Part shown: one piece after another, positions 1 through 6,399 of the stretch
How positions within the stretch are numbered: position 1 is the stretch's first letter
Layout: each line of letters starts with the position of its first letter
Assembly (NCBI GenBank): GCA_964446295.1
Contig: CAYUNR010000024.1
Location: 1 to 20,225 of the forward strand
DNA from: CAITNM01 sp964446295
GTDB taxonomy: Bacteria > Pseudomonadota > Alphaproteobacteria > Paracaedibacterales > CAITNM01
Direction: 5' to 3'
Length of the DNA: 20,225 bases
Position numbers and translations under genes: made by a program
Notes under the pieces: generated by a model
Database searches by the model: none
What the model was told of the DNA's origin: nothing
The model's input: only the letters and a program-made list of their open reading frames with translations

Positions 1-660
1 TGGCTAATATTTGTTAAAAAAATGCCTGAGACCCACAAAAGCCATATTGATACAATGGGATGGGATCATATTTTTAAAAATCTAAAGGTATTAACTAGCA
101 ACCGACACTTTATGGTTCTTTCTATTTGTCATGGCTTACCGGTTGCTATTGCAGCAGTTTACGGGGTAAATAGTTCTTTTATTTTTATTGATCATTTTAA
201 ATTTTTGCCAACTACCTATGCATATATACAGCTTGTTCCTGTAATAATGAATTTAATTGGATCAATAGCGTATCGTCAGCATGTTGTTAAATGGGGAATT
301 GCAAAGTCTATTCGCTACGGATTGTACCTAAACCTCGCCTTCTTATGCTTAATTACTCTAGGGATATCACTTGATATTCTGCAATTACCATTTTCTATAG
401 TTGCAATCATGTGCATTTTAAACTTAAGTCTTTCGGCAACCCTTTCAAGTTGTGGAACAAAAGCAATTGAATGTGCGCCTGATCAAAGGGGATTGGCTGT
501 TGCTTTCCTAGGGTTAATGCGAAACGGTGTGGTTGCAGGGTTGGTTTTGGTGGTCGGTATTTTCTTTGATGGTACTATAATTCCTGTATTTATTGGCATG
601 GCAATCTTAACAGCAATTTTAGTATTTTTAACTTGGCCACTTTCTAAAGGGGCTTCTTAA
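1..660 (+). CDS. Bcr/CflA-type MFS drug exporter, C-terminal half (5' truncated by window edge)
   Basis: The frame is open from base 1, so the Met at 22 is internal and the gene starts before the window. About 219 residues remain. They begin with WLIFVKKMPETH, which resembles the end of TM6 in Bcr/CflA proton antiporters, where a PET-type motif starts the central cytoplasmic loop. Six hydrophobic stretches follow, matching TM7-12 of a 12-helix major facilitator; a Cys-Gly region (SSCGTKAIE) and GLAVAFLGLMRNGVVAG lie near TM11. Members of this family export drugs, sulfonamides or small peptides across the inner membrane by proton antiport; the substrate here cannot be told. The gene ends 52 nt before the start of the DegP-like protease gene, so co-transcription is possible. 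No terminator hairpin is visible after the stop. The broad MFS call is safe; the Bcr/CflA subfamily is likely. Confidence 0.75.
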   Translation, partial: WLIFVKKMPETHKSHIDTMGWDHIFKNLKVLTSNRHFMVLSICHGLPVAIAAVYGVNSSFIFIDHFKFLPTTYAYIQLVPVIMNLIGSIAYRQHVVKWGIAKSIRYGLYLNLAFLCLITLGISLDILQLPFSIVAIMCILNLSLSATLSSCGTKAIECAPDQRGLAVAFLGLMRNGVVAGLVLVVGIFFDGTIIPVFIGMAILTAILVFLTWPLSKGAS

Positions 661-712
661 CAATTTTTTAATCAAAATTTTCTAGTCTAATAAAAAGAAT
701 ATGGAGGTGTTG

Positions 713-2020
713 ATGATCAGATTGGTGTTGTGTGGCGCGTTAGCTGTACTTGCGTGCTTAGTTGCAAGTCATGAAAAAAAAGATCCTATTCCATTATTTG
801 ATTCGGTTCTTTTAGCTAAAGCAACAACAGCTGCTGTTGTTGATGTTTATGCATATAGGGAGAGAGATACTGAAATTTTCCAGCCCTTTGAATTAGGCGA
901 TATTGAATCGATGTTATTTGGGGCTAAGCGTCATGGCAACTCAAGTGGAACTGGTTGCATTATTAGTTCTGATGGATATATCGTGACGTGTAACCATGTT
1001 GTGCAAGATGCAACACGGATCTTTGTTGGCCTTAATGATGGTAGAAAAATGCAAGCTACAAAGGTTTTTAGTAATGCTTCGGCGGATATTGCATTTTTAA
1101 AAATTGATACAAAAAATTTAGCATGTCTGAAGCTTGCAAATTCAAAGACACAAATAGATTTAGGCGAGCCAGTGCTTGTTGCTGGTAATGCTTTTGGCAT
1201 GGGTAAAACCAGTATTTTCCGAGGGTTGGTTTCATTTATTAACAGAGTAGTTGATGGAAAAGTTGTGTTGCAAAGTGATGCGCACATCGGTGTTGGAAAT
1301 TCAGGAGGGCCGATGGTTAATTCCATGGGAGAAATGATTGGTATGGCTTTTGCTATTCCACGCATGGGAGGGCTTTCTTTCTTTATTCCGGCCAGCATGA
1401 TTGGATACTATTTCAACAAGGAAATTTTAAAAAAACCTTGCGCCTGGTGGGGTGTTAACACACAGATGATGACACCCAGTATGCTAGAAAGCTGTGGACT
1501 AGAAGACAAAAATCTTTTTGGTGTGATTGTGAATGAAATTGATAGCAGCTCTCCTGCAAAAAGTGTTTTAAAACATGGTGATGTGATTGTAGAGGTTAAT
1601 GGACAAAAACTAAGTACTCCTGAAGAGCTAGATTTTTTTGAAAAAACCTCAATTTTAGAAGAAGAGGTTACTTTAAAAATATGGAGAGAAAATAGTTTAA
1701 AAAATGTGAGTTTTACCCCTATTAAAGAGCCAAAATCTTCCACTCAAGAAGTTGACAATAAGCTTTTGGGAAATGTGCAATTTGAACAAACGCCAAACGG
1801 CGTGATAGTCAAGCAGGCAGGCAATAGTGGATTGTTTCAAGAAGGCGATAAAGTTATTGCACTAAATAAGAAAAAAATTAAAAAGCTTCGTGAAATTGAA
1901 AAAGCCTTAAAGTCCACGGATGGCACNNNNNNNNNNAGAAAAGGAATAAAAATTTCTCGATCATTTTCCAACAGAGACGGTGGAAGTTTTTTCAGTCAAA
2001 GTATAATTAGTGGCGGGTGA
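713..2020 (+). CDS. DegP/HtrA-like trypsin-family serine protease with PDZ domains; 3' end interrupted by N gap
   Basis: This is a periplasmic quality-control protease of the HtrA type. The start is placed at ATG 713 rather than ATG 701 because GGAGGT at 703-708 is then a Shine-Dalgarno sequence. Residues 1-19 form a signal peptide; VLAC ending at Cys14 could be a lipobox, so membrane anchoring is possible. The trypsin domain carries the complete triad: His95 (TCNHVVQD), Asp125 (SADIAFLKI) and Ser197 (GVGNSGGP). A first PDZ domain spans about 245-327, and a second starts near 350 (NGVIVKQAG, FQEGDKVIALN). Residue 404 (STDG) is the last one before ten Ns. The apparent 26-residue tail after the gap depends on the gap being exactly 10 nt. 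A shifted frame after the gap reads KRNKNFSIIF and stops at 2010, which fits the end of a PDZ domain better, so the true 3' end may be 2010. Family call strong, C-terminus uncertain. Confidence 0.85.
   Translation: MIRLVLCGALAVLACLVASHEKKDPIPLFDSVLLAKATTAAVVDVYAYRERDTEIFQPFELGDIESMLFGAKRHGNSSGTGCIISSDGYIVTCNHVVQDATRIFVGLNDGRKMQATKVFSNASADIAFLKIDTKNLACLKLANSKTQIDLGEPVLVAGNAFGMGKTSIFRGLVSFINRVVDGKVVLQSDAHIGVGNSGGPMVNSMGEMIGMAFAIPRMGGLSFFIPASMIGYYFNKEILKKPCAWWGVNTQMMTPSMLESCGLEDKNLFGVIVNEIDSSSPAKSVLKHGDVIVEVNGQKLSTPEELDFFEKTSILEEEVTLKIWRENSLKNVSFTPIKEPKSSTQEVDNKLLGNVQFEQTPNGVIVKQAGNSGLFQEGDKVIALNKKKIKKLREIEKALKSTDGXXXXRKGIKISRSFSNRDGGSFFSQSIISGG
1927..1936. other. Assembly gap (10 N) inside the protease gene
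   Basis: Ten unresolved bases interrupt the second PDZ domain of the protease. The number is likely a scaffolding placeholder rather than a measured length, because the other gap in this window is also exactly ten Ns and there breaks a clear reading frame. Confidence 0.95.
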
Positions 2021-2052
2021 TAACCGGTTAACATTAGCAATAATTTCCGTAT

Positions 2053-2088
2053 CAATCCATTGCGCTAAGGCCCTGGATTGTCTATGCT
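2053..2088 (+). promoter_or_regulatory. Candidate fabI operon promoter overlapped by an inverted repeat
   Basis: TTGCGC (2060-2065) and TATGCT (2083-2088) are separated by 17 nt, 29 nt upstream of the fabI start; both boxes are only partial matches to the sigma-70 consensus. A perfect 7-bp inverted repeat, CAATCCA (2053-2059) and TGGATTG (2074-2080) with a 14-nt loop, brackets the -35 box and most of the spacer. Such a placement would suit an operator or an upstream hairpin, but there is no T-run to make it a terminator. Confidence 0.3.
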
Positions 2089-2117
2089 ACAAGGCAATGA
2101 ATTAAACGAGAAAATCA

Positions 2118-2927
2118 ATGTTAATGAAGGGCAAAAAAGGCTTAATAATGGGCCTTGCAAACAGTAGTTCTTTGGCGTGGGGCATTTCTAAAATGCTACA
2201 TGAACAAGGTGCTGAACTTGCATTTAGTTACCAAGGAGAAGCTTTAGAAAAACGTGTGCGTCCATTGGCTGAAAGCCTAGGCTCAACGTTTTTAGTGGAA
2301 TGTGATGTTGGTAAAGACGATAGCATTGAAAACACCTTCAAAAAAATTGAACAAGAATGGGGAACTTTAGACTTCGTTGTACATGCAATCGGGTTTTCTG
2401 ACAAAAATGAATTACAAGGGCGCTACTGCGATACGTCACTTGCTAACTTCCTAAACACTATGCATATTTCTTGTTTTTCTTTCACAAAAATTTGCCGTGA
2501 AGCAGAACGCTTAATGCCGAATGGTGGATCCTTAATTACTCTTACCTACTATGGCGCAGAAAAAGTTATGCCAAACTACAATGTTATGGGCGTGGCCAAA
2601 GCCGCTTTAGAATCAAGCGTTCAGTATTTAGCAATGGATTTAGGTCCTAAAAACATTCGTGTGAATGGTTTATCTGCTGGCCCTGTAAAAACATTGGCGG
2701 CAAGTGGCATTGGTGATTTCCGTTATATTTTGAAATGGAATCAATACAATTCACCATTGCGCCGTAACACGACGTTAGATGATGTTGGTGGTACTGGTTT
2801 ATATTTGCTAAGCGATTTGAGCTCAGGTGTTACTGGTGAAATTATTCACGTGGATTCTGGCTACCATGTGGTTGGTATGAAAGCCGTAGATGCGCCAGAC
2901 ATTAGCGTTGTTAAAGATTTAGACTAG
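2118..2927 (+). CDS. fabI: Enoyl-[acyl-carrier-protein] reductase (NADH), FabI type
   Basis: The enzyme performs the last reduction of each fatty acid elongation cycle, trans-2-enoyl-ACP to acyl-ACP, in the cytoplasm. The 269 residues match the usual 260-275. The N-terminal nucleotide-binding segment KGLIMGLANSSSLAWGI is typical of FabI. The catalytic Tyr154-x6-Lys161 lies in PNYNVMGVAK, and the additional conserved Tyr144 in TYYGAEK is present. FSDKNELQGRY is the alphaproteobacterial form of the loop after the HAIGF motif. The C-terminal GEIIHVDSGYH segment is intact. The ribosome site is weak (GAG at 2109-2111). The gene heads a tight operon with dcd (8 nt) and murA, linking lipid, nucleotide and cell-wall precursor supply. 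FabI is the target of triclosan and isoniazid-class inhibitors; no resistance change can be claimed from reading alone. Confidence 0.96.
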   Translation: MLMKGKKGLIMGLANSSSLAWGISKMLHEQGAELAFSYQGEALEKRVRPLAESLGSTFLVECDVGKDDSIENTFKKIEQEWGTLDFVVHAIGFSDKNELQGRYCDTSLANFLNTMHISCFSFTKICREAERLMPNGGSLITLTYYGAEKVMPNYNVMGVAKAALESSVQYLAMDLGPKNIRVNGLSAGPVKTLAASGIGDFRYILKWNQYNSPLRRNTTLDDVGGTGLYLLSDLSSGVTGEIIHVDSGYHVVGMKAVDAPDISVVKDLD

Positions 2928-2935
2928 GAGCTGTA

Positions 2936-3484
2936 ATGATACTTTCCGATAAATGGATTCGCGAGCAAGCAAAAAAAGGAATGATCGATCCTTTTGTTGA
3001 AAGCCAAAAGCGTGATGGAATAATTTCTTATGGGTTATCATCGTATGGCTATGATGCAAGGTGCTCACCAGAGTTTAAGATTTTTACTAACGTGAACAAT
3101 GCGATTGTTGACCCTAAAAATTTCTCTCCATCAAGCTTTGTGGATAGGGAAACAGATGTGTGTATTATTCCGCCAAACAGTTTTGTGCTAGCAAGAACTG
3201 TTGAATATTTTCGTATTCCGCGTGATGTACTTGTGATTTGCCTTGGAAAATCAACCTATGCGCGTTGTGGCATTATTGTGAACGTAACGCCGATTGAACC
3301 TGAATGGGAAGGCCATGTGACCTTAGAGTTTTCAAATACAACACCACTTCCAGCCAAGATTTATGCAAACGAAGGGGTTTGTCAGTTTTTGTTCTTTAAG
3401 GGCGACCAGCCTTGCGAGGTTTCTTACCGTGACCGTGCTGGTAAGTACATGAATCAAACTGGTGTTACATTGCCAAAGATATAA
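2936..3484 (+). CDS. dcd: dCTP deaminase
   Basis: Dcd converts dCTP to dUTP, which dUTPase then hydrolyses to dUMP for thymidylate synthesis. At 182 residues it is close to the alphaproteobacterial form (about 184). The catalytic block GKSTYARCGIIVNVTP carries Ser106 and Arg110. The general-base Glu131 is in HVTLEFSN. The N-terminal SYGLSSYGYDARC and the C-terminal nucleotide-covering YMNQTGVTLP are both typical of monofunctional trimeric Dcd; the family also includes bifunctional deaminase/dUTPases, mostly archaeal or Gram-positive. AGGAG at 2926-2930 overlaps the fabI stop and sits 5 nt before the start, so translation is likely coupled to fabI. The gene ends 3 nt before murA. Confidence 0.95.
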   Translation: MILSDKWIREQAKKGMIDPFVESQKRDGIISYGLSSYGYDARCSPEFKIFTNVNNAIVDPKNFSPSSFVDRETDVCIIPPNSFVLARTVEYFRIPRDVLVICLGKSTYARCGIIVNVTPIEPEWEGHVTLEFSNTTPLPAKIYANEGVCQFLFFKGDQPCEVSYRDRAGKYMNQTGVTLPKI

Positions 3485-3487
3485 ATC

Positions 3488-4753
3488 ATGCCAACAATTC
3501 TAAAAATTCAAGGGGGAGCGCCCCTAAAGGGCACAATCGAAATTAGCGGAGCAAAAAACTCTGCTTTGCCTTTAATGGTAGCGTGCCTACTAACCGACAA
3601 GCCCTTGACCTTAACTAACGTGCCAAATTTGGCAGATATTCGAACCATTACCCAGGTTTTAGAAGTGCTTGGTGTGACTGCAGAAGTTAACGGCAGCACA
3701 CGAACCCTAAACGCTGCGAATATAACCTCAACAACTGCACCTTATGATTTGGTTAAAACTATGCGTGCATCTGTGTTGGTATTGGGGCCTTTGGTGGCGC
3801 GTTATGGTTTGGCAAAAGTGTCATTACCTGGTGGGTGTGCTTTGGGAGCGCGTGCTGTTGATGTGCATCTAGAAGGTTTACGCGCAATGGGTGCGATTTG
3901 TGAATTAGAAGAAGGCTACATTGTGGCTAAAGCACCAAATGGTTTACATGGCGCTAGCTTTACTATGCGTGTTGTGTCAGTTGGAGCAACTGAAAACCTT
4001 ATGCTTGCAGCTTCCATTGCAAAAGGCCAAACGGTTTTACGTAATGCGGCCCGCGAACCTGAAATTATTGATTTGGCTAATTGCTTAAATGCTATGGGTG
4101 CAAATGTGCAAGGGGCAGGGACGGACACCATCACCATTGAAGGTGTGCCATCACTTTATGGTGCTACGCACAAAGTAATGCCTGACCGCCTTGAAACAGG
4201 TTCGTATGCGATTGCGTCTTTAATTACGGGCGGTGATATTACCTTAACGAATACGTCATTAGAATATTTACCAATGGTACGTGAGACTTTGGAAAAAGCC
4301 GGTGCTGTTTTTGAAGAACAAGCTGATGGTTTTCGTGTCTATCAGAATGGCCCAGTTCATGGAGTTGACGTAATGACAGAGCCTTACCCTGGTTTCGCAA
4401 CCGATTTGCAGGCTCCGTTCATGGCTTTGATGGGCGTTTGCGAAGGCGCCAGTATGATTACGGAAACCATTTTTGAAAACCGCTTCATGCATGTGCCAGA
4501 ACTTGCGCGAATGGGTATGAACATTCAAGTGCATGGTGCGTCAGCTATGGTTCGTGGTGTTAAGCATTTAAGTGGCGCACCAGTTATGGCAACTGATATT
4601 CGTGGCGGCGTTGGGCTAGTGGTGGCGGCTCTTGCGGCTAAGGGTGAAACAACCATTAGCAGGCTGTATCACCTTGACCGGGGTTATGAAAACTTAGAAG
4701 CAAAACTGCAAGCTTGCGGCGCTACAGTTGAGCGTTTGAAAGTTGATGGGTAG
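3488..4753 (+). CDS. murA: UDP-N-acetylglucosamine 1-carboxyvinyltransferase (MurA)
   Basis: MurA transfers the enolpyruvyl group from PEP to UDP-GlcNAc, the first committed step of peptidoglycan synthesis, in the cytoplasm. The 421 residues match the family (about 419). Key residues are present: Lys23-Asn24 in GAKNSALP, the catalytic-loop Cys117 in LPGGCALGARAVDVH (Cys115 in E. coli, the residue alkylated by fosfomycin), and Asp306 in YPGFATDLQAP. The cysteine rather than aspartate version predicts a fosfomycin-sensitive enzyme. The C-terminal region DIRGGVGLVVAALAAKG and LYHLDRGYENLEAKL is complete. The start is 3 nt after the dcd stop with no strong Shine-Dalgarno, pointing to translational coupling. 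Retention of murA indicates that the organism still makes peptidoglycan. It converges on ftsB with only 7 nt between the stops. Confidence 0.97.
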   Translation: MPTILKIQGGAPLKGTIEISGAKNSALPLMVACLLTDKPLTLTNVPNLADIRTITQVLEVLGVTAEVNGSTRTLNAANITSTTAPYDLVKTMRASVLVLGPLVARYGLAKVSLPGGCALGARAVDVHLEGLRAMGAICELEEGYIVAKAPNGLHGASFTMRVVSVGATENLMLAASIAKGQTVLRNAAREPEIIDLANCLNAMGANVQGAGTDTITIEGVPSLYGATHKVMPDRLETGSYAIASLITGGDITLTNTSLEYLPMVRETLEKAGAVFEEQADGFRVYQNGPVHGVDVMTEPYPGFATDLQAPFMALMGVCEGASMITETIFENRFMHVPELARMGMNIQVHGASAMVRGVKHLSGAPVMATDIRGGVGLVVAALAAKGETTISRLYHLDRGYENLEAKLQACGATVERLKVDG

Positions 4754-4760
4754 GCCTAAA

Positions 4761-5060
4761 CTACTTATCGCTTCCTTGGACAACCACTTCGTTAGGATGG
4801 GCAAAGTTCAAAGCTTGGCGAGCTTTTTCTTCTAATAAGTCTACATCTAGGCTGTCAGGTCGCAGCAAATACGCTTCGCGTTCAAGCTGTTCTTTTTCCT
4901 GGGTTAAAGCATTTAAAGTGGTTTCTTCCTCTTTTAGCTTTTTGTCTAATCGAATCCAAGCAAGAACACCGCGTTGACCCTGAAAAATATGATATGTAAA
5001 ATATACCATCATGGCGACAATCACCACTGGGAAAACAATATGCCGAAGTCTGCCATTCAT
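4761..5060 (-). CDS. ftsB: FtsB/DivIC-family cell division protein
   Basis: This is a small bitopic divisome protein; in the known family FtsB pairs with FtsL and FtsQ and activates septal peptidoglycan synthesis. Of 99 residues, about 6-26 form one membrane helix (IVFPVVIVAMMVYFTYHIF). QGQRGVLAWIRL follows, then a coiled coil at about 37-65 (LKEEETTLNALTQEKEQLERE). The C-terminal block LLRPDSLDVDLLEEKARQ plus NFAHPNEVVV is the characteristic alphaproteobacterial FtsB end. It lies 16 nt downstream of eno on the same strand, an arrangement common in proteobacteria, and is probably co-transcribed with it. The stop faces the murA stop at 7 nt. Confidence 0.88.
   Translation of the reverse strand: MNGRLRHIVFPVVIVAMMVYFTYHIFQGQRGVLAWIRLDKKLKEEETTLNALTQEKEQLEREAYLLRPDSLDVDLLEEKARQALNFAHPNEVVVQGSDK
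4810..4828 (+). terminator. Possible weak terminator of the fabI-dcd-murA operon, inside ftsB
   Basis: On the + strand, AAAGCT (4810-4815), a 5-nt loop TGGCG and AGCTTT (4821-4826) form a 6-bp hairpin running into a T-run at 4824-4828. It lies 57 nt after the murA stop, antisense to ftsB. The stem is short and AT-rich, so this is only a candidate. Confidence 0.25.
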
Positions 5061-5076
5061 AATTAAACCTTATAAC

Positions 5077-6333
5077 CTATAAAAAGAACTGAGCTTTTGA
5101 ACCCAATTCTTCTTCAATGCGCAACAATTGATTATATTTAGCCAATCTGTCTGTTCTAGACAAGGACCCAGTTTTAATCTGTCCTGCATTTGTTGCAACG
5201 GCGATGTCCGCAATGGTTGTGTCATCTGTTTCACCAGAACGATGAGATAACACTACTCCAAAACCAGAAAGCTGCGCCAATCCAATAGTGCTAAGTGTTT
5301 CAGTTAACGTTCCCACTTGGTTTGGCTTAATCAAAATAGCGTTAGCCGCACCACGTTGAATGCCTTCAGCTAAGCGCATAGCATTGGTGACGAATAAATC
5401 GTCCCCAACTATTTGTGTGCCAGAAAGGGTTGCTGTAGCTATTTCCCATGCATCCCAATCTTCTTCAGCAAAGCCGTCTTCAATGGAATAAATTGGGTAG
5501 TTTTGACATAAATCACTGTAGAATTCTATTAGTCCAGCTGTATCGAAACTTTCGCCTTCGCCTTTAAATACATATTTACCATTTTGGTAAAGTTCGTTCG
5601 CGGCTACATCTAACGCTAACATTACCTGTTCACCAGGTTTATAGCCTGCCGCTTCAATTGCCCTTATAATAAGATTAAGCGCATCTTTAGTGTTTTTTAG
5701 GTTTGGTGCAAAACCACCTTCATCACCCACGGCCGTAATATGACCTTCTTTTTTCAAAATTGCTTTAAGGTGATGGAAAATTTCTGCGCCCATCCGTAAG
5801 CCTTCGCTAAAAGTTGGTGCGCCATAAGGCACAATCATGAATTCTTGAATATCAAGCGGGTTATCAGCGTGCGCCCCGCCGTTAATAATATTCATTAAAG
5901 GCATTGGCATACGAAATGCTTGTAGGCCGCCCAGGTAACGATATAAAGGCTGACCAAAGTGGTCTGCAGAAGCTTTTGCGCAAGCCAAGCTCACGCCAAG
6001 CATTGCATTTGCACCAAGCACACTCTTGTTTTCTGTGCCATCTAATCCCACAAGAGTAGTGTCAATCAGTTCCTGTTCTGTTGCATCAAGCCCCATTACC
6101 GCATCTGCAATTGTTGTATTTACAGTCTCTACGGCTTTTAATACACCTTTGCCTAAGTAACGCTTTGGGTCATTATCACGAATTTCCACTGCTTCAAAAC
6201 TGCCCGTAGACGCGCCACTTGGAACTGCAGCACGACCAAAAGCGCCGCTTTCCAACATAACATCAACTTCTACGGTTGGGTTTCCCCTAGAATCTAAAAT
6301 TTCACGGGCTTTAATATCTGCAATACAATTCAT
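5077..6333 (-). CDS. eno: Enolase (phosphopyruvate hydratase)
   Basis: Enolase interconverts 2-phosphoglycerate and phosphoenolpyruvate in glycolysis or gluconeogenesis, and in many bacteria also binds the RNA degradosome. The 418 residues fit the bacterial family (about 420-432). The hallmark motifs are all present: EILDSRGNPTVEV, PSGASTG, GGAHADNPLDIQEF (Glu164), GDEGGFAPN (Glu205), the metal ligands Asp242, Glu285 (SIEDGF) and Asp312 (GDDLFVTN), catalytic Lys336 (ILIKPNQVGTLTET), and SHRSGETDDTTIAD. The C-terminal GQIKTGSLSRTDRLAKYNQ is intact. The product PEP is also the co-substrate of MurA, encoded on the facing operon; that link is metabolic and not evidence of co-regulation. There is no strong ribosome site before the ATG; a candidate promoter lies at 6361-6389. 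Confidence 0.98.
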   Translation of the reverse strand: MNCIADIKAREILDSRGNPTVEVDVMLESGAFGRAAVPSGASTGSFEAVEIRDNDPKRYLGKGVLKAVETVNTTIADAVMGLDATEQELIDTTLVGLDGTENKSVLGANAMLGVSLACAKASADHFGQPLYRYLGGLQAFRMPMPLMNIINGGAHADNPLDIQEFMIVPYGAPTFSEGLRMGAEIFHHLKAILKKEGHITAVGDEGGFAPNLKNTKDALNLIIRAIEAAGYKPGEQVMLALDVAANELYQNGKYVFKGEGESFDTAGLIEFYSDLCQNYPIYSIEDGFAEEDWDAWEIATATLSGTQIVGDDLFVTNAMRLAEGIQRGAANAILIKPNQVGTLTETLSTIGLAQLSGFGVVLSHRSGETDDTTIADIAVATNAGQIKTGSLSRTDRLAKYNQLLRIEEELGSKAQFFL

Positions 6334-6360
6334 GTTTTTAGCTTTTTAAAAATTTTGTTT

Positions 6361-6389
6361 AGTATGCCGGGTTTGAGTGATGCAAACAA
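6361..6389 (-). promoter_or_regulatory. Candidate eno promoter
   Basis: Read on the minus strand, TTGTTT (6384-6389) and CATACT (6361-6366) are 17 nt apart in the 66-nt gap between eno and the gene upstream. The -10 matches four of six consensus bases and the -35 three of six. A 5-bp inverted repeat (GTGAT/ATCAC, 6377-6393, 7-nt loop) overlaps the -35 box and might be an operator or the weak end of the upstream transcript; it has no U-run. Confidence 0.3.
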
Positions 6390-6399
6390 TCACATTGAT

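Noticed and set aside
931..1398. 155-codon - strand frame
   Set aside because: It lies wholly inside the protease gene, opposite the catalytic triad region, and has no family resemblance.
2021..2030. Perfect palindrome TAACCGGTTA after the protease
   Set aside because: A 10-bp palindrome without T-run or second copy nearby is not enough to name a site.
6377..6393. CRP-like site (TGTGA...TCACT) upstream of eno
   Set aside because: The half-sites are separated by nine rather than six bases and the second half is imperfect; a small hairpin is the simpler reading.
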